Assembly: GCF_032854445.1 (NCBI RefSeq)
Contig: NC_088303.1
Span: forward strand, 32,125,501-32,189,500
Length of the DNA stretch: 64,000 nt
Direction: 5' to 3'
From: Liolophura sinensis
Taxonomy: Eukaryota; Mollusca; Polyplacophora; Chitonida; Chitonidae
Each line of letters opens with the position of its first letter. The first letter of the stretch is position 1. Below are positions 10,560 through 24,059 of the stretch, piece after piece. A model generated the notes under the pieces. That model did not search any database, had not been told where the DNA came from, and saw nothing but the letters and a program-made list of their open reading frames with translations. The translations under genes and the position numbers were made by a program.

Positions 10560-13500
10560 CCGTCAGATGGGTACTTGACTTAACCAAATATTGCATATCT
10601 AACGTGCGGGAAATGGCCATATTTTTTTTATTTACATATCGGTTGATTTTATATATCCTTCCCTAAATGAGGATTACAGCTGTCAACTGCAGTCTCGCCA
10701 TTTATCTCTTGTCCCAGTGTTTAAACGCTTTACATTTCAAACACTTATTTCCGGACTATTTCTTTTCGACTGAACTATAAAAGAATCAACTTATGTTCAT
10801 ATCTAACAGATGAAAATTCTGCAAAAAAGGCTAAAAAGATTGAGAAGAGATTTGGTGAGCAGGTTTGAAGCATTCTGAGATTGGCTGAGGTGGAGTGTAG
10901 TTATCACCTTACTGTGACCGCTGCGCAATTGAGCAGCCTTGGTCAGGATGTCCCGCTGGAGGTACTCCTATTACCGTCAATTTTTGGCAGACTCTTCATT
11001 GAATGTTACGAGACCTGAACCAGTCTCAACCAGCTAACATAATACTTAAATTCACTGTATATACTATTAAAACTTACACTCGAATGTTTCCATCACGTCT
11101 GTGTTGTTTTTCGTTTTTGTTTTTTCATTTTAGCTGAAAATGTAGCATATATGCAGACAGTGAAGAACAGTATACGTGCTACTTCCCTGCTACTCGGTCC
11201 CGTGGGGGGACGGGACAGATCTCTCCCGGCACCGTCAGCACGTTATCTGTTGTATATCTGGACAGTAACACAAAGTATGTGCCTTATTATTTATGATATG
11301 CCTGCATGCCAAATATACCTTCTATCACAGCTCTGGGTTTATCGTTGGCTAGTGAAACCGAACACAAATCTCAGAAATTCACCAATGTACCAATAAGATA
11401 TACTGGACCGATAACTCATGCCTGGGGAATTTTCATGGATGACTAAATATACATACTTGTACATTTCAGTCAATAATTTAATACTGACGGCATCAAAAAG
11501 CATTTCATACTGTCGTTAATAGAGAAAACATCCAGAAACTAGAATATCAGATGTATAGCCCCAAAGAAATCGTCATAAAAAATCATTAAAAATTTCTTTG
11601 TGTAATTCTGAGAAAGTATTCACAGCTAGCTTTGATGGTGACTTTGTTTCCAATCTGGTAATTGGCCTATCTTTTTGGCTCGAGTGCCGGGCTTGTCCTT
11701 TGTCCAAACTTCAGAGGTTTAATAACGTTATGTATTGCTGAATGTGTTATCTTGCCTTCGGCCTGCTAGCCGGTGCTTATTTCCCCAAAGGCCCGTCCGG
11801 AAAATTGTAAGAACACCGTTTATGGCTGTCTCGCGGCGTCCTACCTCCCTAGTGACTTCTCCCCACCGACTGAGCCCCGTCCAACAGACCCTCCACCCGG
11901 TGAGCGCAGCGAATTGGGCCGGCGGCGGCCATGCCAGGCGGAACCATCTGAAACATTTATGACCTTGTGTCTAGCAGTGTCATGTTTGTAATTGTTTTGT
12001 CGACAGGAGTGATTAGAGCGATATCACAAAGATATATTTTACATACAAATACGAACGACATGAAAATAACAGTTATAACGTATTTCTCTCCAGTTCTAGT
12101 GATTCCAATCAGTTTTTATCTATTCTGCCAATTTCCGGTCGTTTGAAATCTCCATAGAGTGGTTATTGGCATCTTGTGCATTCGTCCAAACATATCTGCT
12201 TATAGGCCTAATTGCAATAATGTTCCTACAACACTTCATTCGTGACATGTTTATAGTTTTTCAGGAAATATGTTTGCACACTTGCTTGTATACACTCTGA
12301 ATAGATGGATGGAAACGTTGTATGAAGAGAGGTGATTATCTCGAAGTTCGCCATCTATTTAGCGGGAGTTCTCGAGAGACACGCAGTTATAATTCCTATC
12401 CAATGGCATCATAATTAACAATATAAACGAAACTTCATTGGATAACACATCAGTATTTAAGCAGCAAGAAAAGCAACGTATACAGTGTAGAGTTGGGATT
12501 TTCAAAACAGGAGACAATAATACCATTAAAAGAACAAAGACACAGGCAACGTTAGATTTTAATCAATCTAATACACAATCTAATTCAGTCTTCGTCTATG
12601 AGAAAAAAATTCTGCAGAACGCCAGAATGAGTGATCTTTCCGTGTGGAGGTTTCCGACATCTATGTTCATGACATAACCAAACAGTGACCATGGTAATTC
12701 GTGACAAATTCCTATTTAGCTTTGTAATACAAAACAAACAAACAAATAAATAATTTAAAAAATATATACTTGAAAAAACGTCATTATTTGACTTCACTAT
12801 AAATATACGAATAACAGTGGAATGTGTGAGCTGGTGGGAAGACGAGTTCTTAATACACAGAGGTATAAGATGTCACGGTATCTTTGTCCGTCGAACAGTT
12901 CTGTTGAGGATCAGATTCATGGAGGTCATAAATGGCAATGTATAAGAGTAATGCTCTTATGAATTTTGGGGTCGTAACCCCAAACATTTGTGCACCAATC
13001 GTCAACGACAGTAATCGCAAAATCAATTTCCAAAACAACGTTCAAGAAGTACCAAAGAGCTAAGAAAGTATAAGAAAATAAGATGAAGAGTACAGGTCAC
13101 TGTTTTCAATGATAACAATTTTTATCCAACACGATGCATATTCATCCCTGAACACTTTCCAGTCTTAATATCTCTGAAGATTGTTGAACTTCAGAATAAA
13201 AAGGTCTTTTTAAGAGAACGTCCGCTTCCTTCTGTCATATGCGGACAAAGAAGTTTATCCTACATCCCAATTAAATCTCTTTCCTTTTCTTTACATTTGT
13301 TTCTCACTCCGCTTCGAATCCAATAATGTTTTGCAAATGTAAGCTTTGACATCACTATGCTATATTCCTACGATGAAGTCTGGCTTACTATGGTCACAGG
13401 AGTACTCTGTGGGTAACCGGTGCTTTTTGTAATTGAACACCAAACACAAATGTTGGACCACTTTCGTGCACTCCTGTACTTAATAACATACATAGCTTCT

Positions 13501-13899
13501 ATATCGTCTATAAAACCAGTCAGGAATGTTCATAATGGTCTATAGAAAAACTGTTTTGCTTGCTTTATGACGGCGATCAAAATAGTAACGTCGGTAATTG
13601 GGAAGGTTGGTTTTTGCACTGACTTTCTACGCGTTTAAATAGCCACTGATTATCACACGATTCCAAACGGCAATAAGCGATTGCCTACAAGCCTAGGTAT
13701 GCGGAACTACTGTCGGACAATGTTGTATCACTGTCGGACATGCGCCCTTACATGGCCCGCCATGAAATGGAACAAGCGCAGACGACCGATGACGCAAGCA
13801 AAACACGTGTCTAGAGCGTGTCAACACTGGTTAACACAGTGTAATTGTCGCCTAAACATTCGTCATAAATAACCAGAAAATAACCTTTTAGAGAGGTGG
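10560..13899. other. Unassigned non-coding stretch
   Basis: No gene supported. A CpG-rich patch at 11800-11945 contains 'gggccggcggcggccatg' and overlapping plus frames of 72-75 codons without a known domain. Elsewhere the sequence is AT-rich and unique, with no tandem repeats of note. Confidence 0.5.
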
Positions 13900-14330
13900 A
13901 TGAAAGGTTTAACCCCCTCTGTGAATTCACTGTTCGTTACAGGTCGACTCTTGTGTTAACGACACGTGAGAAGATACCTAACTTTTCCATTAGCTGCCTT
14001 CACACGAGGAGGAAGTAAGCGATCAGCCTAGCGGGCCTGGAAACGCCGAATTATCCCAATTTCCATTCTCTATTTGCCATCGTTAGGGTCATTAGCCAAC
14101 TCTGCCCGCCCAACTTCCACTTTGATAGACGAACGCTCTATAGACCCGATACATTTGCGGCGGTGATTTACAATCAATGATTGTCTCTAATTGAAATCAG
14201 GTTTTTCCGATACCGCAGCGAACTCGAGTGACTTCAAGCCTCTCTCTCACTTTTCTGACAGCAGTTAAAAAGGCGGACCAGTTCTGTCCCATCGCTTAGT
14301 TGCATTTGCTTGGAGTATTTTTTTTCCGAT
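13900..14330. promoter_or_regulatory. Candidate conserved non-coding / cis-regulatory island
   Basis: A GC-balanced, repeat-free island between AT-rich flanks, with long frames absent on both strands. It holds a perfect 15-bp palindrome (14170-14184) built from two inverted TGATTG half-sites, followed by 'ctctaattgaaatc' (a TAATTG homeodomain core) and 'ctgacagcag' (a MEIS-type TGACAG). Such mixes are usual in developmental enhancers, but the call rests on composition and motif words alone. Confidence 0.3.
14170..14184. repeat. 15-bp perfect palindrome of TGATTG half-sites
   Basis: 'acaatcaatgattgt' equals its own reverse complement around a central A. The half-site TGATTG is PBX-like, and ATTGT/ACAAT is also the SOX core word. 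Confidence 0.7.
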
Positions 14331-15694
14331 TCCAGTAAAATGAACACAATCGAAGTATGAAAAGCACAGCGGTTAGCTGATTTTTCATCCGTGTGAGAGG
14401 TGGCCAAGTATGAAGTAAACTGGCTTTAGATGATATTCAAGCTGATTTACGAAAGATTCCGTTGTAAAAATCGACCTGGTCTCTGTCGAGTTCCCACATG
14501 TTCGTACGAGGATTACTGTGCGACAGGAAGTGCGGAATGCATCGAACCCATTTCCGGCAACAGTCAAAACGGCAACATTAAGAGGGGCGGTGCGCACAAT
14601 TGACTATTGTTAATTTGAATTAATAGAAATAGGTTTGGGCTTAAATGGCTCGACTGAGAGGCTTTTGCAGAAAAAAAGAACTGAAAATACGAAGGCACTC
14701 GAACAGATTTAATTACAACAGCGCTAATGTTTATTGATGTGCATTGTGCTTTCTGTTTGACTTGTCGACACAAGCAAAACAGCACAGGAGGACAAAATCG
14801 GGCAAATCGCTTTCATATTGAGGCGAACATGAAACGGCCATAAGTGAAAAAGTCGATAGTCATCTGGTGTTTTATCATCATTCAACCACCGAGAAGGCGA
14901 CTGGAGAGAAAATGACCATCTCCCAATGAATGAACTTAAACTGGCATGTGTTTAAATCCTCAAAAAATGCCTCTGATCCATTTGGTCTGACAATTAAGTT
15001 GCGACGAAAACCAGGAAAGGAACTTACCTAAAACTTCTTTCCAGACCAAAAACGCGTCCTGAGAGGCTAACCACAAAGTATAGATGTATATATTTGTTAA
15101 ACCATTGTTGCTGAGAGCAACTTTGTCTTTTTTATGAGGATGGGCGGATGCATGCATCGATAAGCATCGTTTTGATCAGATGTTAGATGTGGTTGGCGAG
15201 TATCCGATCAGCAAACATTCGCCTGAGTCGTAGTCACGAGTCTACATCTGTACACTGAAACACAAAGAAACCCGGCGTTCAAGTTGCCGTGAACTGTTAT
15301 GCATTTTCTACACAAATTACAGACGCGTATAAGCGGTATAATACTACACAATCAAAAAGAAATTTCTGTGAGGGTTGTTTGGAATTGACGACAAACCATG
15401 GGCACAGAGTAATTAACTGAAAAGTAATGCAGTGTTATATAGATACCGGTAGCTCTTAAAGAATAAAACTAAAAATCCCATTTATACTCACCAAATATGC
15501 TCTTGTAACACAATAGCGTATTGGTTTTGAACATGTTGCTGTGTTACGTAATGATTACCTCAGACAGAATGGCGGCCATTGTTAGTGTATATACATTAAA
15601 CCTTGCATGAACGAGGTCCTTAACTTGGGCGACCGTCTCACGCACATTTTCTCCAGCAAATGTAATTATTATACTGTAAAGTTTCCTTGACGTT
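14331..15694. other. Unassigned non-coding stretch
   Basis: No gene supported; frames are at most 73 codons. From about 15620 ('aacttgggcgacc') the sequence may already belong to the 5' head of the SINE that follows. Confidence 0.5.
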
Positions 15695-15893
15695 TCGCAA
15701 TCGCCGAGAGATCAACCCCAGCTCATGTTGGCTTCCTCTTCGACCATCTTCTAGCAACCTGCTGATGGTCGTGGATTTCCTCCGGTTTCCGTTGCCCGAT
15801 TTCCTTCCACATAATGCTGGTCACCGTCGTATAAGTGACATATTCTTGAGTACGGCGTAAAACATCATTTAAATAAATAATTTTTATTTTTAT
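15695..15893 (+). mobile_element. SINE family A, near full-length copy
   Basis: Carries the family blocks in order: a B-box-like 'gagatcaaccccagc', 'tcatgttggcttcctctt', 'gctgatggtcgtggatttcc', 'cataatgctggtcaccg', 'gtcgtataagtgacatat', 'tcttgagtacggcgtaaaac' and an A/T tail of AAAT-type repeats. This copy joins the head seen at 5.7 kb to the core and tail seen at 54.5 and 59.5 kb. It is moderately diverged. Confidence 0.8.
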
Positions 15894-18800
15894 TTTTGTA
15901 TTTCAGATATCCTTGTTGCAACAATACACCGGATTGATTCCGCAAACTGTTTCAGGGATTCTGCTGTCTGTATTATGCATGTTGTTTGGATCTTATCAGT
16001 CAAATAATGGCTTTGTCTGTCCATAAATCAAAGTTACAAAGCTACATACTGGGAAATTTTAGATTAGATGCCATACAACCCCAGCGGCACTAAGAACTGT
16101 GCTTACCGCGGCCCGGTCTGGCATGTATACTGCCCTTACCCACGCAGATTACCATATCTACATGAGCTACTTAACAAGCTTCAAGAGAAATAATTGATAA
16201 TACCATTATCCTGTAGGCCAGTCGTGTTTAACAACAGCATCTGGTTAACATAGAGAGGGTAGGTTTTTGGTCAGGGCAAAACACGTTACATACTCGTGTT
16301 TTTAACCTTCCATTACTATATCGAGGCTTCAGTGATGGATATAGAGACAGGGGTTGTGCAGGCGGGTGCTGGACCGGTCCGTTTTTACCAAAGAAACGAT
16401 TGTGTTTATGTCCGGGTCGAGGAGGATTAATCACCTGGTTTAAAAAGTCCGTGGATGGTTTCAATCATGTTTGGCAGCGACCACTTGAAACTGGCCTCCT
16501 GTATCCCGCGGTATCTTTAGGACAGCCGGCAGCCTTTTGAAGACAGTCTCTCTGGAGAAGAAACCCATTTCGATTAGCCCTCCAATCGTCTTGTTGATAG
16601 ATACATCCTGCCCGGTGTCTGACAGAAATGTCTATTTCTATAAGTTGCTTGTTAATTTCAATGTCAATTGCATGTACGATAGCGTGTGGACTCGATGGGG
16701 GGTATCATTTGACTCACCTCCCAAAACTAATTCACCCTGACCTGTCAGATTCAAGAACTGCTCAGTATTTCGTATTTTTCTGGTATTTTTTAAAATTTTA
16801 TTTGACTCTAAAGGAATCCTCTGGCAGTCTTTCCCCCCGTGAGGCAGAAGTGTTCTGTTTGACAAAGTACAGCACGGTGCATTCGGTATACAGCACTCAA
16901 TATAAACTGTCGCTGGGTTGACAGTTACTTACGCAGAGCGAATTGCAACATCTATCATTGTTACATGCACAGCTTACTGAAACTGTTTGGGGGGGAGGGG
17001 GGGCGGGGGATGACTGAGGTGGTACTGCTGAGAACCAGGCCCCTCGATCAGGTACTATTGACAACATTCGTAGGTCACCACGAACTATGCCGTGTCTCTA
17101 ATATAGAGTGTGACTAGCAGACATGGCAATAGGCTGACTTGTACCTGATTGCCTGGCATTATATTGTTGACTGACATGTCACTATTATAAACAAAGAAAT
17201 CAATGTTTGCCTTTTAACTTTCAGATTACACGACACAGTATAAAGAAAAATAGTCTTACATACATTATCTCATTACAAAACATGGATCAAATCTTTGAAA
17301 CCAAGCATGCATATACTGTCAGATACATCACAAATTACGTAAATCTCTCGTTATATTTGTATTCTAGAATATGTACGATTCTGAATAAATGTTGACATTA
17401 TTACAGGTGTATTTATGCGTAGTGTTGAGGAAGAACTAGTTCATGTAAATTGTAACAACTTTTCTCCAAGCCAATCATGTCTATATACACAATACAGTAT
17501 GTTTAAAAAAATTAAATTACCAAAATATTTCGATGAACTTCCTGAATGCTTGAACAAGGCTGTGTGAGATATGAAAGACAGGCCTATTGCTGTGTGGGTG
17601 CTGGATGCTGGGTAGGGAGTCTTGGGTGAGGGGGAGAGGCAGGTACAGAGGTCTCTCTGTTTGTGGGTAAGGATCACCATTCCCCGTCGCTGGGTTTCAC
17701 TTAAACACCTCTTAATTCCTTGGGTCAAGGAGGGCCAGCTACAGGAAAGACGAGCGATTAAATAGCAATTAAACCCGATAAACAAGTGTTTTTCTTGGTC
17801 TACACAATCCGTGGAATTCGTATATGTTAGTACATGGGGTATTTAGACCAGCTTTGAACATCAAAGTGTTAGCAGAGAGCGGAGAAACGCGGTGCTGAAG
17901 TACAATAAACTGGCTCACGGATGCCGTAGCCGCCATCTCACGTATTTTACAGCTCTGTTGGCGGGTAGTACCAAATAGTATGTTTGTACCACAGAACTTG
18001 TACGTGATAGAGTGACAAACACAGCGTCAGTTCATCTTCCTTCTAGTACCCCTTGTTCAACCAGATAGTCAACACAATTGCATGAACACTGGAAGTAATA
18101 AAACATCTTATTACTATAATTCTGGGAAAATACATGTATTTGAAACACGTCTTTGTTATTTATTTCAGTAGAAATGGTTTATGCGTACTGAAATTATATT
18201 CGCATTTACAGTGTCTCGTGAAACATATTAATTATTTGTTTTTAAAACAATTGTATTATAACTGAATTTTATTTGGTGGAGAACTATCAAACCTTGAGTG
18301 AAATCTTTGAAAGACCCCCTCTGATGAACTTTTCCACTCCTTAAATACATTATATGCTGGAAATATATTTAAATATATGATATGCATATTTAAATGTGTA
18401 TTCAAGTAGATGATAACGTACATGTAGAAAAAAGTTCACTTATTAAAATTTGAAAGAAATCCAAAAAGATACTATAACAATTATTTTAGGACTGAAGGAC
18501 TGCAGGATAAAAATATCCTATTAGCCTGGTGTTTTATATACATGGTGAAATGGTCGTTTTGTAGACAAACAGTATTTTACAAGGTAATTAATATAGGCCG
18601 TTCAATCCGAGGAACTTCACTTTACTTACGGTGGTTGTCACATAAGTGACATTATCCATTTTCATGATACAAAAAAAAATCGGTCATTAATATTCTATAT
18701 ATATTGATGTGAAATTTTGGCTTCAAATGTGAAATAATCTAGACTATTTTGGTAAACATTTGAATTGATATTGAAATTGAAAATCTACAAGAAGCAGGTC

Positions 18801-19093
18801 TAATGTCTCATTTATTCACAGATTGAAATTAAAGCCGGTATAATGTCCTAATCTACCAAAAACTTATACTTGATGTACACCGTTAGCTTTTTGCACGATG
18901 ATGTATATAAAGATCATCATGAAATACGGCAGGCAGATGTCACATGACCATCTAATTGCTGTTTGACCAATCAAAGTGACGAGCTACACGATCCTGTCCC
19001 AAACAAACATTTATTGCGGTATATACAGAGACTAACAAGTTGACATAAACAGTTATTAAGGGAGTAATGACAGCTTAGAAGACAGCGCTCTAC
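15894..19093. other. Unassigned non-coding stretch
   Basis: No gene supported; frames are at most 114 codons. It includes a G-rich tract at 16989-17009. The right half (18.1-19.0 kb) is very AT-rich, with short 'aaatatat' palindromic words near 18360-18400. Confidence 0.5.
16989..17009 (+). other. G-rich tract, possible G-quadruplex
   Basis: G runs of about eight, seven and five separated by single A or C. The longest run must serve as two to complete four G-tracts, so this is a plausible but non-canonical motif. Confidence 0.5.
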
Positions 19094-19143
19094 TTTCGCT
19101 GAATGCCCGATCCCAGAGCCCGGGAGTCGGGCATTCAGCGAAA
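19094..19143. repeat. 50-bp hairpin: 17-bp perfect inverted repeat
   Basis: The left arm at 19094-19110 ('tttcgctgaatgcccga') is the exact reverse complement of the right arm at 19127-19143. Inside, 'tccc' (19111-19114) can pair with 'ggga' (19122-19125) past one bulged G, leaving a 7-base loop. The arms are GC/CpG-rich in otherwise AT-rich DNA. The stem is shorter than a usual pre-miRNA. A foldback from a transposon end or a structured RNA are alternatives. Confidence 0.85.
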
Positions 19144-21109
19144 ATGGGGGTCGGGAGGCTGGGGCTGTTCATTCCGTTTTATAGAAACCGTCGCCCCCCT
19201 CACAGTATTACTGGGTTTCTGGAAAACCTCTCATCCTCAACCTTTATTCGAAACACTATTCTAGTTAAATTTACTATCCATGTGAAAGACTTGTACATTA
19301 TATGGACTCCTCTGGTTCTTACTCTTAAATTTAACCCGCCTGAATGATATTTTAAAATTTTGTCGACTTTAAAGGTAAGTGAAATAGATTGTTATATAAG
19401 ACAGAGGGCAAAAACCCACCAAAGGCATGTTTTTAGACCATTTCTACCTCTACATTTTAAGAGCACACAAAGGGAGACTATAACTCAAAACTTCCGTACA
19501 TTAGGCCAATCACGAATCACGGCGAATTATGTTTGATGGCAACTGATTTTTCCACATCATGAGATGCATAGATGCATGTATTTGCGTCACAGCTTAAAGG
19601 AGAAGAAAACATAAAAATGACGCCAAAATCAGATGAGAGAGCGTCAAAACATATTTGCAAATAAGATCTTAAATTTTTCGGGGTTTTTTTTTCAAGAGAA
19701 AAGGGCCAAAATATTTATTAAACCTGTGTTACATCCTCATTTATGACATTATTAAAAAAAGACTATAAATAGCAAAATGTAGTCTCAAATACCCACCACA
19801 CAAAAATTATTTTCAAGTGTCTTTTTCTCCTTAAGCAAAAATCGGAAAAAAAATATTAAAGACCACATTAGGAATAACTTTTCGCACTCTTTCTTCTGAA
19901 CTATATGTCATTTTTATGTTCTCTCCACCTTTAAGCGTCGTAGACGTCCATCTGACAACACTGAAGTGTTCAGCAATTGGTAAAGTCACGTGACACGTAT
20001 GAATGTAATGATGGTAACACTTCTATACCTCTACGGAAAACAGTCGTTGTCTGCCACGCCTATAGTAATGCCGAGGCCAAATTCCATTTGTCTGAGTCAA
20101 CGCAAGAAAAAAAGGAAAAAAGCGAATAAAATACAAAATTATCTCGTAGCACAAGAGCTGTTTTTTGTTGTTTCTGTAATAGTATATTAATTTCTCCAAG
20201 ACAGCTGTCACTCCTACTCCCCGAGAGTTCAGATTTACTTAAGACAAGGGTATTTTATGTTGAGTAAATCTGTTAAGTTCTTTGGCTGAGATTAATGTTC
20301 ATTAATATGACTGCTGACAAATGTGAACTTAGTAGATGGAAGTTGGAATGTAGAGAGAAAGGAAAAGGGATGACGGTTTTGACAGACGGGACCCACCCAC
20401 GGGATTTTATTCCCCTGTCTAAACCTGTCCTACACGTTCCGATAAAATCACTGTTATTAAATATCCTTGTAAGAACAGCGGGCTTCCTGTTGACGCTTTG
20501 TAAACACTAGCAAATTGCTGCCAAGTTTGTCGCATTACATATCCCAGTTCTGTGCTAGGGTGACCATTTTTCTATCCGACCGCAACAGGGATATCCGGAT
20601 TAGGGGGTTGATTCCTGAACTAGGCATGAGCCACGCCTTATAGCCACCGGATCCGGAATGGCAGACAACATTACTGGATCACGCATGCGCTACAGCAAAA
20701 CGACCGGGAGCGCAATGGCGAAGTGCTGGGCCATGAATATCTTGATGTTGACTAAACCCAATTACAGTGACAGACTAACGCGTTGTGAATTCAACTCTAT
20801 ACAGAGATGACCTGGTAAATTTTAAAAGATGAACAAAATGTGACATTTAAAGCGTACCAAAAATCCCGCTATCAATTTGTCTTGACTAAATCTACAAACT
20901 CTCTTCGCACTTTTTTTTATTAATGATATGGATTAATTGCTGTGTGATGCTTTTTCACTCATTCTGTATAGCGGACAGATCTATGGGTGGAGAATCCGTG
21001 AACATCTGGCAAATGAGAGAGCTGCATGAGAAAGCTACAAAATTAACCAAGCAGAGTCCGACCAAATCCACACTATCCGCAGTTAGATGAAGACCTCCTC
21101 GCATACGGC
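19144..21109. other. Unassigned non-coding stretch
   Basis: No gene supported. AT-rich at 19.3-20.5 kb. A GC-balanced patch at 20550-20760 contains 'cggatccggaatgg' and 'cacgcatgcgctac' (NRF1-like GCATGCGC). No domain-bearing frame. Confidence 0.5.
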
Positions 21110-21280
21110 CGGAAAGGAATGAATGAAATGATCAACAAACGAACTGAGTGCATGAACAAAGAAAGAAATGAGTGATTGAGTAAATGAATTATTAGGTGAA
21201 TGATTGGATTAATGATTAAAGGGATGGGTAAATTAATAAATTAGGTGAGTGATTGACAGAATTGAGGAGTGAGTTATAGT
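21110..21280. repeat. Degenerate tetranucleotide tract (GAAT/GAGT/GATT-like)
   Basis: A long irregular run of words such as 'gaatgaatgaaatga', 'gagtgattgagtaaatgaat' and 'gaatgattggattaatgat' shows four-base phasing with many substitutions. It reads as an old, decayed microsatellite. Confidence 0.6.
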
Positions 21281-24059
21281 GAGCGTGCTATATAGGTTCC
21301 ACGAGATCTTGTCCTCACTACATATATAACAATGTCAATGTGACGATGGAGCCACCATGTAGTGACTCAGCATATGTAATAGTGTAGAAGTGTTTACAAT
21401 ACACTGTTAGTTAGCCTTCTCACCCCTGAAGCCGCGGTAGGTCCTTGCCACCAGCTAACAAATTTGAACAGTAATCTGGTATGACATAAGATACTATCTG
21501 GCTTCCTCCAGAGAATAAGGTTCTTTTTTCTGTTGCAAAAGCCACAATACGTGTAGGTTACCATCGCATGGCATCTAAAGTGTTATTATGCACTTTAGAC
21601 CATCCGGGGGTACTTAATTTAACCCATACTAAGATGTAGAATCTACAAAGTCCTATACAACAGAAAACATCTAGATAGTAAGGACTGGAGTAGCTGAATC
21701 TTTAGTACTAGACACAGAGCAATATGTATACAGTGATGTCTCACATTTGTGTCCAATGTAAAAAAAAAGATTATTAACGCATGCATTTGTGGGAAATCAG
21801 TTTTTTTAATTAAATGCGACTTAAACAAAAAGATCGTGGAAAACGGCGTCACAAGCAAAAAACAGCGATGTTTTTTCAGTCCACACTTTATAGATTGATC
21901 ACACAGAAACATGCCTTACATGTTAAGTCTTACTTAATAACAACCCCGTATCATAATACTTGTAAACACTGCAGTTAAATGGATCATAACAGCTATATTA
22001 TATGCAATTAATATCTCTTGAATGTAGCTCTTAATACACTTTTTGGACAAACTGACACCAAGTCATATGACACTAAAATCATATATAGGAAGACAAAACT
22101 TGGGAATGGGAATTATATATATTTCCTCGTACGCTGGGTCTGCAAACCAAGAAACAAAAGCAGCAGAATTGAGCGATATAAAAAGAAGAAACCATATAGA
22201 TTTAAATTAACGTGGCAAATAATATGATTCAGTTTTAACCTGAGAACGAAACTTTAGGGAGTTACTTTTCTGATTTCCCGCTTTATATGATGGAAAACCA
22301 TGTAAATTAAACCCAGTACTCAGAAAGTTTTCTTTATGGCATGGCTGCATGTCAGCTTCATGCGTGGAGGGCATCACGTGCAGTGCCAGAAGTAAACTGC
22401 CGGCCTTTGGCAAGTCACCGACGAATTTTCCCACATGGGGCGCGCCATAGCGTTTCTCTCACACTCGAGCGAACAAATATGTTCAAACTTCAAGTAAGAC
22501 ATTTCATGTTTTGCATTCCACCGACGTCGATCACTTACAAATATACATGAAAATCTTTATTTCATAGGGACTAAGAATTTTTATCCACACAACTCTACAC
22601 ATTTGGGCCTATGTAGTTCATTGAACCCAAAAGGCTAAACAAGCTGCCCAAAGTTAAGAGTGCTAAACGTGATGTCCATTAAGGTCAATATGCCAACATG
22701 CTTTAGTTATCAAATAAATTCAGAAAAAAATATCCACCCATGTTATTTCGGAGAAAACACTTTTAGGTAGAGATTATTTGTCCAATTGGAACGTGTCAGA
22801 CGGATAGGTGCTTAAATCTAAGAAACAGAGCAAAGTTCTACTCAGTAATAATAATCTTCCATTCTCAAATACCTTGTACTTATTTTCTATTTGTCTAAAA
22901 ATGAACCAAAGGTTTTGATTTTACCCTGCATAGACGTCCTTCGGACGTTCAGAAGTATGACCTGCATGATAATGAATGTTTTTGCATGAGGGATTTTTTT
23001 TCTATTATATCTTTCAAGCTTTTGAAGATTTTTTTTTTTTTTTGCATGAAATTCTTTTTGGGTGTTTTGATGCTTTGCATAGCCTGAATCATCAAAAAAA
23101 CAACAAAATTTCAACTCCTTTCCATCCTTTCCATCTAAATGCATAACACGAACTAGCCTTTGTATGTCTGTAGCTTGCTTATTTGTATGTCTTTACCAGC
23201 TATTCGTGTGACGTTCTCACTCATGTCGTTGTCTTATTTTGGCGATAATCATTCTGATGAAATGAACGCCAACAATTTTATGTTTATCTCACTGAAAAAG
23301 AACAATTTTGGAATACCCAATAAAAATTTACTTAAGTTAAAAACTCTTTCACTTGTTCAGTTTTATTTTCCTTTATTAAATAAACTGTTAAAACTATTAG
23401 TTTTCAAAACACAAAAATGCCTGAACTACATGATGTCCAAAATAGTTATTCTCTGTATTGGAAATACAAATATTAGAATAGTTTTAGAAAGGTTTTTATC
23501 GCTTTGTAGAGAAAATTAAATTGAGAGAAAAAAAGAAGAATAAAAAATGTAATTTCACTGGACGAAAAACGTCTTTGTGTCCTAGATATGATCCGATATA
23601 TAACACAAGACACGACGTGTGTGGCCGAAAGAGAGTGTCGGAGGGTTTTTTGTCATCTTAATGAGAAGTGTAGCCGTGATCTTTGATATAGATTTTTATC
23701 CTTAATATAGCACAAGTTCCAAGGAGTTAAACATTGCTGACGTTGGACTGGTATTGTCTACTCATGTAGTTCGTCGTCGGACCATTGGGTGAAGAGGAAC
23801 AAGTTTTTCCTTGATCGAACAAAAACATGTCTATACGCCGCTCACAGAACAAGCTGAAATTGCTACATGGCAGGCGGATCAACCCCGACTATAAGACCTC
23901 GTTCACTTACAATGTCGACAAGAAGAACGATTAAAATACGACGTGTTTTTTTTTTTTTTTTTTTTTTGACGTTTTTCCCCCCTCCTCATCCGCACATGGT
24001 GTAGATGTAAGGGCTGGCGAGTGGTTAGTACATATAGAGCCGGTCTTTTATCTTCCGCA
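21281..24059. other. Unassigned non-coding stretch
   Basis: No gene supported; the longest plus frame (23160-23519, 119 codons) is K/L/N-rich with no recognised domain. There are T-homopolymers at about 23030-23043 and 23947-23967. A GC-balanced patch at 22340-22470 contains 'catcacgtgcag' (E-box CACGTG). Confidence 0.5.

Noticed and set aside
14170-14184. Palindrome as a restriction or recombination site
   Set aside because: No flanking element or integrase context; read as a possible protein-binding palindrome instead.
19094-19143. Hairpin as a microRNA precursor
   Set aside because: The stem (17 plus 4 bp) is shorter than usual pre-miRNA stems and perfectly paired and GC-rich; no mature-like conserved seed recognised.
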